Shown here one piece after another: positions 27,958 through 36,705 of a stretch of DNA of 64,000 nucleotides; the stretch's first letter is position 1; each line of letters opens with the position of its first letter. The translations under genes were made by a program, and so were the position numbers. The notes under the pieces were generated by a model. It was given only the letters and a program-made list of their open reading frames with translations. It ran no database searches and was not told the origin of the DNA. Source of the DNA: Chlorohelix sp037138995 (GTDB taxonomy: Bacteria > Chloroflexota > Chloroflexia > Chloroheliales > Chloroheliaceae); NCBI RefSeq assembly GCF_037138995.1, contig NZ_JBAXHI010000011.1, positions 1 to 64,000 on the forward strand, read 5' to 3'.

Positions 27958-28797
27958 TCATGGGACATTGGTATAGTGTTGGATTACAATATTCTTTAAC
28001 GCTGTCATATTCGCGTGGGTGAGTTCACCCTGATACTGCGCCTTTTGCGGAGAGGTGCGATACACCTCTGAAAAGATTTCCAGAGCCGCCAGATATGAAC
28101 CTGCCGGGTTCGGATGCGAACCATCCTTATCGTGCAACTGAATGGGACGGGCAGAGTGATAATTGGTTTGCCAGAGGTCGCCTACTCGCGCAATACTTAT
28201 CGGCTCGCCGATGGAAGCAGACATGGCGTTTGCCGCTTCTTCATACCATAACCGCAAGCGCGTTTGCATCTCATCGGAGTTTGCGCCAACCCCATCCGTA
28301 TTTACGACATTTGTGCGCCAAAGCCGAGCATCCCGCGCCCATGTTTCAAAAAGAATAATTCGAGCATGCGGGTTGGATTGCTTGATAAGCCGGGCTAAAC
28401 CCACCGCTGCGGTAATTGACGAGCGTTGAAGAGTGGGGTTTGCACTTGAATAAGCCGGAATTTCGCTTTGCTCCTGCAAAATAACGACTTCCCATTGTTT
28501 CTCACCGGATTTTATTAACGCTTGCGCTGCGGGGTCTGCCAAAAAAAGATTGAAGGTGTAACCGCCGGGCGTATATGCGCTAACCGCAGGACGGTCATAA
28601 CCGGCGCTATCTGCAATATTCTGAAAAAGAGTAGGTAGTGAATTGTTAGAAGTATAACTATTGCCTAAAAATAGTATTGCCATCCCGGTTTCTTTGGAAG
28701 CATACTTATACCAAAACGAAAGTCCCAGTAAGGGAAAAGCAAAAAATATAACCAGCGCCACCAATATTGATTGTCGTGTAAAACTGCCAGATTTCAT
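27958..28797 (-). CDS. Membrane-anchored SGNH/GDSL-like hydrolase
   Basis: 279 residues. An N-terminal uncleaved TM or signal (about residues 10-32) exports the domain. The catalytic Ser is in FLGNSYTS (about residue 47) and the Asp/His pair in DGSHPNPAGSY (about 225-235), both typical of the SGNH fold. The family includes esterases and O-acetyl-hydrolases acting on polysaccharides. Placed beside glycosyltransferase genes, a role in deacylating a surface glycan is plausible but inferred. Confidence 0.75.
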   Translation of the reverse strand: MKSGSFTRQSILVALVIFFAFPLLGLSFWYKYASKETGMAILFLGNSYTSNNSLPTLFQNIADSAGYDRPAVSAYTPGGYTFNLFLADPAAQALIKSGEKQWEVVILQEQSEIPAYSSANPTLQRSSITAAVGLARLIKQSNPHARIILFETWARDARLWRTNVVNTDGVGANSDEMQTRLRLWYEEAANAMSASIGEPISIARVGDLWQTNYHSARPIQLHDKDGSHPNPAGSYLAALEIFSEVYRTSPQKAQYQGELTHANMTALKNIVIQHYTNVP

Positions 28798-28930
28798 CTT
28801 TAGGCTTCCATCGTCTCAAACCTCGTCTTATTTTTTAATTATACTTAATTTTCCCAAATAAACATTACAGGAAGCCTAACAGCCTTATTAATTTTTATTA
28901 GCATATACTGCGTTTAAGCTCCTTCCCAAC

Positions 28931-28964
28931 AAAAAACCCCTTCCCGAAGACAAACGAAAAGGGG
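28931..28964 (-). terminator. Strong intrinsic terminator
   Basis: A 10-bp stem (28937-28946 with 28955-28964, two G-U pairs) is followed on the minus strand by TTTTTT. It ends the transcript of the secreted-protein gene at 28984-29889. Confidence 0.9.
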
Positions 28965-28983
28965 CTAAAATAGCTTAAACAGG

Positions 28984-29889
28984 TTATTTGATTGTCAGAA
29001 TGGTACGACCTGTTATTTCTGTATGCTGACCATAAATAGCGATTACATAAGAACCTGCCGCCAGCCCGGTGGTATCCACCGTCAAGCTGCCTACGCCCTT
29101 ATCATTGGCTCTACCATTTGCTAATGCCGTACTCTGACCGTTAGGGTTGGTAATCCAAGTGCTCAGCAAATCACCTGCGATAAACATGTCGCCTGTCAAA
29201 GTCACTAGAGTTCCGGCGTTCACAGCGGTTTCGCTTGGGGTTAACGGCATAACCTTGCCGTCAGTCTCATTGCGATTGTCACTTGCAAAGCTGACTTTTA
29301 CGGTATTGCTGGTGCAAGTACCGTTGGTTATGCCTTGTGTCCTGAAATATCCAAGAGCGCTAGAGAAATTATAGATACTATCCGCTGTAAAAACCGGTAG
29401 ATCCTCCCCGGTAGTATATTTCAAGTAGTAAAAGAAACTCAGTTCCTTACCTACAGCAGGCATATTATCTGGGTTCGGGCGGAAGAAAACCGTACCGCTC
29501 AACGAGTTGCCCGGTTCCAAAGCCGGTAAATTGATTCTCAGCAAGCCCGCTTCAACTGAGTTTACCCACATTCCGGGATCGGAGAAAGTAGTGTAGCCCG
29601 TCACCAGCGTAGCATCGAAGGGCATTTCGATGTGTTGGTCAAAACTGCGACCATTCCCCTCGTTGGTGATTTTGAAAGATGCGCCCACCACCGTTTCCTG
29701 AGCAGGTTTCAAAGAACGGTCTGGTACAACCGCCATATTACAAATCATAGAAGCTTGTTTCACAACAGGAGTTTCGGAAAAATTCGCCTTAGTTAAGGGG
29801 CTAAAAGCAGCCACCATAAGGCTCAATAATAGCGATAGTACCACGAAAATTCCGGGCGCTACCAACCGATGGGAACGTTGAATCTTCAT
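28984..29889 (-). CDS. Secreted protein with Ig-like/IPT-like C-terminal domain
   Basis: 301 residues from ATG 29889; a frame extends 20 codons upstream but the signal peptide starts here (MKIQRSHRLVAPGIFVVLSL). After the hydrophobic segment (about 12-30) comes a beta-rich region (about 60-210) resembling DUF11/CARDB-type surface domains. The C-terminal domain (about 220-301: VMPLTPSETAVNAGTLVTLT ... YVIAIYGQH) looks like an IPT/TIG or MSCRAMM-type beta sandwich. No catalytic motif is seen. Probably a cell-surface structural or binding protein; no close family recognised. Confidence 0.65.
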   Translation of the reverse strand: MKIQRSHRLVAPGIFVVLSLLLSLMVAAFSPLTKANFSETPVVKQASMICNMAVVPDRSLKPAQETVVGASFKITNEGNGRSFDQHIEMPFDATLVTGYTTFSDPGMWVNSVEAGLLRINLPALEPGNSLSGTVFFRPNPDNMPAVGKELSFFYYLKYTTGEDLPVFTADSIYNFSSALGYFRTQGITNGTCTSNTVKVSFASDNRNETDGKVMPLTPSETAVNAGTLVTLTGDMFIAGDLLSTWITNPNGQSTALANGRANDKGVGSLTVDTTGLAAGSYVIAIYGQHTEITGRTILTIK

Positions 29890-30159
29890 AAAATCAATAC
29901 CATCCTTTCCGCTCGAATACCTGTCGCAGCTAGGTAACTCCTCTGACATTGGACAGGTATAAGTTAATGAAGCAAAACCCTATTTATACCAAAGCATATA
30001 CTCGTTATGTATATTTAGTTAATACACATAACACCAATATCATTATAACTCGTTTTTTCATTTAAATATTAATTGCAACATTACAAAGTAATTAAATTTT
30101 TTTTAATGGCTTAATTGGAATTTACCCTAAAACAGATTGAGCGGTTTTTGACAGTTCAG

Positions 30160-30290
30160 GACAAACCGGAAGTCTTAACAAACGAAGTCCTGTCTTTCAA
30201 CATCTCTAATCTTTATTGGCGTAGGGTTGCCTACGTTAGAAACTGGCTAAAGCTCTGCAATGGCAGGCTCGAAAGCACCATTGCTTTTTA
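30160..30290 (+). ncRNA. Candidate small RNA ending in an intrinsic terminator
   Basis: Three successive hairpins: CAGGAC/GTCCTG (about 30163-30195), CGTAGG-GTTG-CCTACG (30220-30235), and GCAATGG/CCATTGC with an inner GCT-CGAA-AGC (30257-30284). The last is followed by TTTTTATT. No coding frame fits and no strong promoter was found; the 5' end is a guess. Confidence 0.35.
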
Positions 30291-30807
30291 TTGACCCAGT
30301 ATTTAGCCCATCTTGATTTACTAAATGAGAAAGTTGGGGTTTTCAGTGCAGTAACTGTGCCGTGTTGGAATAACGGCAGTGTCAAAATGAGCGATTCAAG
30401 GTTAATGTCGGATTATAGAGCTGCTTTTTTGCTGAAAAGTTTATAAAGTTAGATTTAAGTGTTGTTATAAAATTAGACTTTTTTATAATTATGTTCTTTA
30501 TTCTTTTAGAGTGTATTTAGAATCATTTAGATTTATTGTAGGGGATTTACAAATTTTCGTTTAAATGTTAATATGGAATCAGGCTGTTATAAAGCTTTTT
30601 CTTTATATTTTTAGGTTCCACTTAGATTAATTCTAGGTAAGTAGCAAGTGGAACATTATATGCGGCAATTATTTTATTATAAGATTCTATTAGCAATCTA
30701 ATTCGACCTAAAGCAATGGCTCATAATCCTTCGTTATAGCAAGCATCACTTTGGTTTATAGTTCTGTGGTTTAATAGACATATCTTTTGATTCGACCTAC
30801 TTCAACG

Positions 30808-30915
30808 GTGCGGTAGGTTGCGTTATGTTCTCTATCTCAATGGCGCGATAGAGAAGTTTACCGCCACATTATGTAATCAGGGGTAGCGCTAATCCGCTAC
30901 CCCGCTTATTTTACG
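30808..30915 (+). promoter_or_regulatory. Structured leader with terminator before the receiver gene
   Basis: An outer stem GTG-CGGTA/TACCG-CCAC (30808-30815 with 30859-30867) encloses TTCTCTATC/GATAGAGAA (30828-30836 with 30847-30855). It is followed by a 9-bp hairpin GGGGTAGCG/CGCTACCCC (30880-30903) and TTATTTT. It lies just upstream of the receiver gene, so it is either an attenuator or the end of a small RNA. Confidence 0.4.
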
Positions 30916-30949
30916 TATGCCAAATTTTGCCATAAAGGAAATAGGTGAC

Positions 30950-31300
30950 ATGGTGGTTCTTGTTGTTAATGAAACTCCTGCCTTACGAAAAGTCGTGCGT
31001 ACATTCTGTGAATTGCAAGGATACGATGTGGTAGAAGCCAGTCATTCTGGTGAAGCTTATTCACAAGCAATTGAATACAAACCGCAGATTGTGGTAATGG
31101 ATAACATTATTGACTCAAGTCATTGCATTGGTGTTTGTAAGAATATTCAGGCAATTCCGGGTTTGGAAACCACAGAATTTTTAATTTTTACTGATTTTGA
31201 GAATGAGATAGTAGATACTTCTGGTATCCAGCTAAAAGGAGTTATCAGCAAGCCTAACATAGTACCTAAGTTGAGAAGTTATTTCCCCACCTTGAAATAA
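30950..31300 (+). CDS. Stand-alone response-regulator receiver domain, degenerate acidic pocket
   Basis: 116 residues from ATG 30950, preceded by AAGGAA at 9 nt; an in-frame ATG 11 codons upstream has no ribosome-binding site and sits against a terminator hairpin. CheY-like receiver: phospho-acceptor D51 (VVMDN), T82 (IFTD) and K102 (ISKP) are conserved. The usual DD/ED pair reads N7-E8 (LVVNE), so Mg2+ binding may be altered. No output domain. It could be a phospho-relay shuttle or a pseudo-receiver. No histidine kinase is nearby. Confidence 0.8.
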   Translation: MVVLVVNETPALRKVVRTFCELQGYDVVEASHSGEAYSQAIEYKPQIVVMDNIIDSSHCIGVCKNIQAIPGLETTEFLIFTDFENEIVDTSGIQLKGVISKPNIVPKLRSYFPTLK

Positions 31301-31405
31301 AAAATACTCCTCCTAATACCTCCCCGCCACCAAGCAGTCTAAAACAAAAGTCGGACTACCCACCCGGCTTTTTTATTTATTCATTTCATGGCGAAATGGG
31401 CGCAA

Positions 31406-31738
31406 TTACGCTTCGGGAGAAGTTTCTTCTTTTTCAGTTTCGGCACAGTCTTTTTCTTGCAAAATCTGGTAATAAGTCACTTTGCGTTCTGCCATCTCTC
31501 TGAAAATAGCATCGCGCTCGGCTACTTCTGCAAGAACCTGGTAACGAACGCGCCAGAACAGGAAAAAAACCAGCCCCACCGGTGGTGTGATTATACCGAT
31601 AAAAGCCCATAGCCAGCCCTGCATCCCGCGCTTGTCCGCTTCTACCATCATCCACACCGCCTGAACGAGCCATGCCAACATTAGCGCCAGCAAGCCCGTC
31701 ATCGCGCCGATGTTCTTCAGCGCCTGCTCCCAATCCAT
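31406..31738 (-). CDS. Small two-TM membrane protein coupled to the helicase gene
   Basis: 110 residues. Two TM helices (about 12-33 and 42-63), the second ending in FFLFWRVRY, are followed by a charged, probably coiled-coil, cytoplasmic tail. The first ten residues and the W-x-x-V-E-A-D-K-R-G turn are reminiscent of small PLDc_N-type membrane proteins, but I do not claim that family. It begins 7 nt after the helicase stop, so it is co-transcribed. Function unknown. Confidence 0.7.
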   Translation of the reverse strand: MDWEQALKNIGAMTGLLALMLAWLVQAVWMMVEADKRGMQGWLWAFIGIITPPVGLVFFLFWRVRYQVLAEVAERDAIFREMAERKVTYYQILQEKDCAETEKEETSPEA

Positions 31739-31745
31739 TAGAAGC

Positions 31746-33707
31746 CTACTTTATGATACGCAAATGGTCGCGTTTTCGTTCGCTCTTTTTCTCAACGTTA
31801 GAATTTGCTTGCTGTTCCACGCGCTTTTCAAGCTCTTGAAATTCGGCTTCCTCTTCGTTGGAGCTATCCTCATCTTGGTCAGGCATGGGCGGGTGATGTA
31901 ATGCCTCAAGATAGGCAGTTTCTATCGGTGGTGGTGGCAACAGGCGCGTTTCCAAATCTTTTACGGTAACTTCCTCACCGTAAACGCCTAAAATTTGTTC
32001 CAGAAATTCTTTAGAGTCAATTATAGTGTAGCGGTAGCCTTGCTCGGTTAGGAACAATTGGCGGTTGCTGGCAAAATCCTGATCGCGGGTATCGCGTGTC
32101 ACAATCGAATAGAAGTAAGCGGGCAACCCGTTTGATTTAGGGCGCAAAATACGACCCAAGCGTTGCGCCTCTTCTTGTCGCGAACCGAACAAGCCGGAAA
32201 CCTGAATCGCCACATTCGCATCTGGCAGGTCTATAGCAAAATTGGCAACCCGGCTTACCACCAGTGCCTTGATTTCGCCCGATTTAAATTTTGAGTACAA
32301 TTTGGCGCGTTCTGTGTTGGGAGTTTTTCCGGTAATCAGGGGTGCTCCAATCATGGCGGAAATGCGCCCTAATTGCTCCAGATATTGCCCGATAACCAGC
32401 ACATGATCTTCGGTGTGCTTTCGCAGAATAGCGTTTACCAGAGCATATTTTCGTGAGCTTATGGCAGAGATGCGATATTTGACGCGGTTATCTTCTTCCA
32501 GCACATACTCCATCCGTTCTTCTTGCGGTAGATCGGTGCGAATCTCGTAGCACTCAGCGGTGGCAATCCACCCACTTTCTTCCAGTTCTTTCCAAGGCAT
32601 ATCATATTTCTTTGGACCAATAAGGGAAAATACATCGGTTTCGTGATTATCCTCGCGCACCAACGTAGCGGTAAGCCCCAAACGGCGACGTGCTTGTATT
32701 TCGGCGGTAATTCTGAAAACCGGAGCGGGTAGCAAATGCACCTCATCATAGATAATCAAACCCCAATCGTAAGCGGTAAACAATTGCAAGTGGGGGAACG
32801 CTCCCACTTCGCCCGTTTCGCGATTAACCGTCATAGGGCGGTAGGTAATCATTTGGTAGGTGGTGACAGTAACGGGCTTGATTTCTTTCTTATCACCAGT
32901 ATATTCACCCACCTGATCGGCGGTAAGTGTGGTTTTATCCAGTATTTCGGTAATCCATTGGCGCACCGCGATGGTGTTGGTAGTCAATATGAGAGTTTGG
33001 GCTTGCACCAAATCCATCACGCCCATACCCACGACGGTTTTACCCGCACCGCAAGGTAACACTATTACCCCGCTACCGCCGCTAGAACTACCACCCGCAT
33101 AAAAACTGCCCGCCGCATCCATTTGATAATCGCGCAAACCAAAGGCTTTACCGCTTAGGGTAACATTTCGCAGCGCCACCTCCAACCGCTCCCCATCCAC
33201 ATAACCCGCAAGGTCTTCGGCAGGATAGCCGAAAGCCACCAACGCCTGTTTTACAAACCCCCGCCGCGCCGGGTCAATTTCAATGGTGTGTTCGTCCAGC
33301 CGTTTCCAGACATATTCCGAAACGCTTTTGCTGCGTTCCACCTCCGTAATTAGTAGCTTGTCCGTGCTACGCAAAACCATACGCCCGTTATCTACTTCCA
33401 GTTTGATGCGCCCATAGCGGGAGATATAATCTTTAATATCAACTATGATATTGCCGGGCAAGGGGAATTTGCTGTAGCGGGCGAGAGCTTCCACGATTGA
33501 ATCTGCACCCATGCCCGCCGCCGCCGCATTCCACAGAGATAATGGAGTTATCCGGTAGGTATGGATATACTCAGGGCTTTTCTCCAGTTCGGCGAAACGG
33601 CTCAATTCGTTTCTGGCATCCTCATACTGAGGATTATTTACTTCCAGCAAAACGCTCTTATCGCTTTGGATAATCAGCGGGTTTAACGGGTTATAGGTTT
33701 GATTCAC
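31746..33707 (-). CDS. XPB/Rad25-type DNA helicase
   Basis: 653-residue superfamily 2 helicase of the bacterial XPB group. Residues 1-170 form the N-terminal damage-recognition-like region. Walker A is LPCGAGKTVVGMG (about 216-228), motif II is YDEVH (about 313), motif III TATLVRED (about 340-347), and the C-terminal RecA domain ends in QEEAQRLGRILRPK (motif VI, about 510-523). The acidic, Gln/Glu-rich tail (about 600-653) is low-complexity. Archaeal XPB usually pairs with the nuclease Bax1; none is here. GTG 33707 has AAGG at 9 nt. Role in DNA repair or transcription inferred. Confidence 0.92.
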   Translation of the reverse strand: MNQTYNPLNPLIIQSDKSVLLEVNNPQYEDARNELSRFAELEKSPEYIHTYRITPLSLWNAAAAGMGADSIVEALARYSKFPLPGNIIVDIKDYISRYGRIKLEVDNGRMVLRSTDKLLITEVERSKSVSEYVWKRLDEHTIEIDPARRGFVKQALVAFGYPAEDLAGYVDGERLEVALRNVTLSGKAFGLRDYQMDAAGSFYAGGSSSGGSGVIVLPCGAGKTVVGMGVMDLVQAQTLILTTNTIAVRQWITEILDKTTLTADQVGEYTGDKKEIKPVTVTTYQMITYRPMTVNRETGEVGAFPHLQLFTAYDWGLIIYDEVHLLPAPVFRITAEIQARRRLGLTATLVREDNHETDVFSLIGPKKYDMPWKELEESGWIATAECYEIRTDLPQEERMEYVLEEDNRVKYRISAISSRKYALVNAILRKHTEDHVLVIGQYLEQLGRISAMIGAPLITGKTPNTERAKLYSKFKSGEIKALVVSRVANFAIDLPDANVAIQVSGLFGSRQEEAQRLGRILRPKSNGLPAYFYSIVTRDTRDQDFASNRQLFLTEQGYRYTIIDSKEFLEQILGVYGEEVTVKDLETRLLPPPPIETAYLEALHHPPMPDQDEDSSNEEEAEFQELEKRVEQQANSNVEKKSERKRDHLRIIK

Positions 33708-34056
33708 GCTTATTTACCTTTTCAGTTTTTTTTAGGTTTCACTGAGAATTATATCATAAGGTTTTGGTGAATAAATTTACACATTGCTAATTGACAAAAT
33801 GCTCAGAAACCTATAGGCTAATAGGGTAAAACCCTCGCAAAGTTTCTCAGTTTCTATATTTGAAGAATACCGGGATTCTCCCCATACTTCAAACCAACCC
33901 GATGGTCTGGCGAGCGGTTTATCAATAAGCGGTTTCCGGTGATTGCGTTTTTTTAATCACCCCCCGACGATACCCGGTGCCTGAGTACGACTCAGTGGCT
34001 GGCGCGTCGGTTTTACCGAAAAGTTCTGTTTTTGATATGCAAAGGAGAAATGACCC
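33708..34056 (+). promoter_or_regulatory. Structured leader of the ABC ATPase gene
   Basis: About 350 bp without a gene. TTGACA at 33791-33796 is a good -35 with only a weak -10 downstream (near 33812-33819). The following leader has a 7-bp GGTGATT/AATCACC stem (33938-33961). Next is a nested element CCGACG/CGTCGG (33964-34010) enclosing CTGAGT-ACG-ACTCAG (33981-33995), ending in TTTT. The AAGGAG before ATG 34057 lies just beyond. Attenuation is possible. Confidence 0.45.
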
Positions 34057-35199
34057 ATGGCAGGTCTAACGCTCGAACACGTGTACAAAAAGTACAGCAA
34101 CGAATTTATCGCGGTTAAAGACCTTAACCTCGAAATCAAAGATCAGGAATTTCTGGTTCTGGTAGGTCCTAGCGGTTGCGGTAAATCCACCGCACTTCGC
34201 ATGGTAGCGGGCTTGGAAGAAATCTCATCCGGCAACCTCGTAATCGCGGGCAAGCGCGTCAATGATGTACCCCCCAAAGACCGCGACATCGCGATGGTAT
34301 TCCAAAGCTACGCGCTTTATCCTCATATGAGCGTTTACGATAATATGGCGTTCGGGTTGAAGTTGCGCCACACCCCCAAAGACCAGATTAAGAAAAAAGT
34401 GCAGGAAGCCGCCGATATGCTCGAAATCGGTCATTTGCTAGATCGCAAGCCGAAACAACTCTCCGGTGGTCAACGCCAGCGCGTGGCGCTTGGTCGAGCT
34501 ATCGTGCGTGAGCCGAAAGTGTTCTTGATGGATGAGCCGCTCTCGAACCTTGACGCTAAATTGCGCGTAGCCACCCGCACCCAGATTAGCAAATTGCACC
34601 AGCGCCTGATGACCACTATCATCTATGTTACCCACGACCAAACTGAGGCTATGACGATGGCTGACCGTATCGTGGTTCTCAAAGATGGTATTTTGCAGCA
34701 AGAACCTGACACCCCGCAAAACCTTTATGACTTCCCTGACAATATGTTTGTCGCTGGTTTCATTGGTAGCCCGCCCATGAACTTCTTCGATGCGGTTCTC
34801 ACCGGGGACAGCCAAACTCAGTTTCTCGATGCCAGTTCTTTCAAAGTCAAAGTTCCAGAGCAATTCAAGCGTGACCTCATTCCTTACCTCAATAAGGAAG
34901 TAGTTATGGGTATTCGTCCTGAGCATATCAGCGACCAAGCTCTATCCGGGCAAGATTCAAACGAATTCAGTACCGCCAACGTGAAGGTGGAAGTGGTTGA
35001 GCCAATGGGTAGTGAAGTTTATGTGTACCTAGCCAGCGGCAAGCATAGCTTTATCGCCCGTCTCGACTCTCGCACCCGCACCCGCCCGAACGATGATATG
35101 AAGGTAGTGTTTGAACTGAACCAAATACATGTGTTCGACAAGATAACCCAAAAATCGCTGGTGACACGCCACAATGTAGAGCGCCCTAACCGCGGTTAA
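34057..35199 (+). CDS. Sugar-type ABC transporter ATPase (UgpC/MsmK-like)
   Basis: 380 residues. Walker A GPSGCGKST (about 38-46), Q-loop FQSYALYPHMSVYDN, signature LSGGQRQRVALGRAI (about 133-147), Walker B VFLMDEPLSNLDAKLR and switch His in YVTHDQTEAMT. A C-terminal TOBE/MOP region (about 240-370) marks the CUT1 carbohydrate group. It energises import through permeases, but no permease or binding-protein gene is adjacent. It may, like MsmX in Bacillus, serve several importers. AAGGAG precedes ATG. Followed by a terminator. Confidence 0.93.
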   Translation: MAGLTLEHVYKKYSNEFIAVKDLNLEIKDQEFLVLVGPSGCGKSTALRMVAGLEEISSGNLVIAGKRVNDVPPKDRDIAMVFQSYALYPHMSVYDNMAFGLKLRHTPKDQIKKKVQEAADMLEIGHLLDRKPKQLSGGQRQRVALGRAIVREPKVFLMDEPLSNLDAKLRVATRTQISKLHQRLMTTIIYVTHDQTEAMTMADRIVVLKDGILQQEPDTPQNLYDFPDNMFVAGFIGSPPMNFFDAVLTGDSQTQFLDASSFKVKVPEQFKRDLIPYLNKEVVMGIRPEHISDQALSGQDSNEFSTANVKVEVVEPMGSEVYVYLASGKHSFIARLDSRTRTRPNDDMKVVFELNQIHVFDKITQKSLVTRHNVERPNRG

Positions 35200-35217
35200 G
35201 GATAAGCATAGGGTCAG

Positions 35218-35248
35218 GCAAGGGGTTTTAGAACTCCTTGCTTTTTTG
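35218..35248 (+). terminator. Intrinsic terminator after the ABC ATPase gene
   Basis: GCAAGGGG (35218-35225) pairs with CTCCTTGC (35234-35241), 8 bp with one G-U, followed by TTTTTT. Confidence 0.88.
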
Positions 35249-35342
35249 TTATTTAACACACTCTCCGGGTCTATCCCAAGTCCTAGTAACCTTTCCTCCT
35301 ATATTAGCTCAACCAAACCCTAGCCCCTTCAAGTATGACATG

Positions 35343-35371
35343 TTGAAGGACTCCTCTATATGAGTTACAAT
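35343..35371 (+). promoter_or_regulatory. Promoter giving a probable leaderless transcript
   Basis: TTGAAG (35343-35348) and TACAAT (35366-35371) with a 17-bp spacer. Expected start of transcription, 6-7 nt on, falls at the ATG 35377 itself. No Shine-Dalgarno precedes that ATG. Confidence 0.55.
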
Positions 35372-35376
35372 TTGTC

Positions 35377-36705
35377 ATGCTGAAATTACCCGACAATTTT
35401 AGCGATAGCGAGGGGAAAATGGATCGATTTGCCCGCACCGGTTACAGCGAGGCTGAGGTGGAGGCAGTTGCCGAACGTTATCTGCAACAGTGCCACACCG
35501 AAGAGCAAGAACTGCTCAATAATAACCTTCTGGACGAACCCACCTTAAATTCGCGCCTAGAAGAAGTACGCGATAAAATCAAGGTTACTCAGGATTACTT
35601 GGCGCGTCTGCGAGGCGAGGAGGTTCTCGACCCAGACGAGGCGAGGCTACGCCACGAAATCGAAACCGATAGCGCACGCGGTTTAATTGCAATGGATACG
35701 GTGTATAACTACCTGCGCCCGGACATTCATCAGTTTGAACGGGGTGAGGGCGTTGTGCAAGGCAACAAATTTATCCTGCAACGCAAGGAAGGTCGGCTGA
35801 GCCTACAAATCCCCTTGCCCGGTTTCGAGCCGCTAGATGAGGATGAGAACCCGCCGCTGCTGACCGAACATGAGGTTCGGCGTGAAATGGCGATGGTGAC
35901 AGTCACGGAAATTGCCCGCGCCGCTCTAGGCGATTACGCCGCTCGTGTGATGCACCTGCTCTTTGAGATTGCCAACGATTACCCGCACTGGCGCACCCCC
36001 AATATTACCTTCTCCGTCAACGATTTTCTCGACCGTTTAGGTTACGCCCGTGACAAGCGCGGCATTCACTACAGCAAGAACCGCCGTTACCTGATGCGAA
36101 CGCTGGTGGCATTGCTGACCACCCAGATTGCGGCAGAACGCCCAGTGTACGACAAGGGCAAGAGCTATCGCGCCACCGTTTTGCAAGCACTACTGACCAG
36201 CATCCGCACCCTCTACGATAACGAGGAAGAAGCGAACCGCAACCTCTCCACTTGGGAATTGTTCGAAAAAGGCGTGCCGGGCGATATTATTCAGGTGCAA
36301 ATCGGGCAGGAATGGTACGAAGGAGTGCGACGGCGAGACGGCAGACCGGGCAACAATTATACGCTAGTACCACGCCTCGCCGAACCTAAGACGCTGGCAA
36401 ACCCGGTTCACACCCGCACCGAAGATCGTATGGAAAGCTATCTTTACACCCGCTACAAAGAGTTAAAATACAGCAAGCTGAGCATTGGGATTGCGCGAAG
36501 CACTGCGCTGGAGAAAGCGGGTATCACCACCAAAAACGTGACCCGCGCCACCCAGATTTTGCAAAAGGCGTTGGACAAACTCCAATCGAAAGGGGTCATC
36601 ACGGGCTACAGCCCACATCCGCTCCCCCTTCGCTCCAACGAAGTGTTCATGGTCGAGCTAAACGAATCAGCTTTTTACCAGCGCCGCGCCGCCGATAAGA
36701 AATAG
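35377..36705 (+). CDS. Rep-like DNA-binding protein, unrecognised
   Basis: 442 residues, soluble. Residues 40-95 are a probable coiled coil. Residues about 190-280 (FSVNDFLDRLGYARDKRG ... YLMRTLVALLTTQI) resemble the winged-helix unit of plasmid replication initiators. A second such helical domain with basic residues is seen at about 335-420 (YTRYKELKYSKLSIGIARS). No catalytic motif. It may be a chromosomal Rep-fold regulator or a plasmid remnant. ATG 35377 fits the leaderless promoter; the alternative ATG 35419 has AGGGG only 3 nt upstream. It converges on hypE. Confidence 0.6.
   Translation: MLKLPDNFSDSEGKMDRFARTGYSEAEVEAVAERYLQQCHTEEQELLNNNLLDEPTLNSRLEEVRDKIKVTQDYLARLRGEEVLDPDEARLRHEIETDSARGLIAMDTVYNYLRPDIHQFERGEGVVQGNKFILQRKEGRLSLQIPLPGFEPLDEDENPPLLTEHEVRREMAMVTVTEIARAALGDYAARVMHLLFEIANDYPHWRTPNITFSVNDFLDRLGYARDKRGIHYSKNRRYLMRTLVALLTTQIAAERPVYDKGKSYRATVLQALLTSIRTLYDNEEEANRNLSTWELFEKGVPGDIIQVQIGQEWYEGVRRRDGRPGNNYTLVPRLAEPKTLANPVHTRTEDRMESYLYTRYKELKYSKLSIGIARSTALEKAGITTKNVTRATQILQKALDKLQSKGVITGYSPHPLPLRSNEVFMVELNESAFYQRRAADKK

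Larger units (their letters stand above)
29950..30949. other. 1-kb gene-poor region rich in hairpins
   Basis: No supported gene. It holds two intrinsic-terminator-like hairpins on the plus strand (30257-30290 and 30880-30915) and several inverted repeats: 30220-30235 (CGTAGG/CCTACG), 30615-30654 (GTTCCACTT/AAGTGGAAC) and 30808-30867. The first 150 bp are AT-rich and should carry the promoter of the minus-strand secreted-protein gene. Confidence 0.5.
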
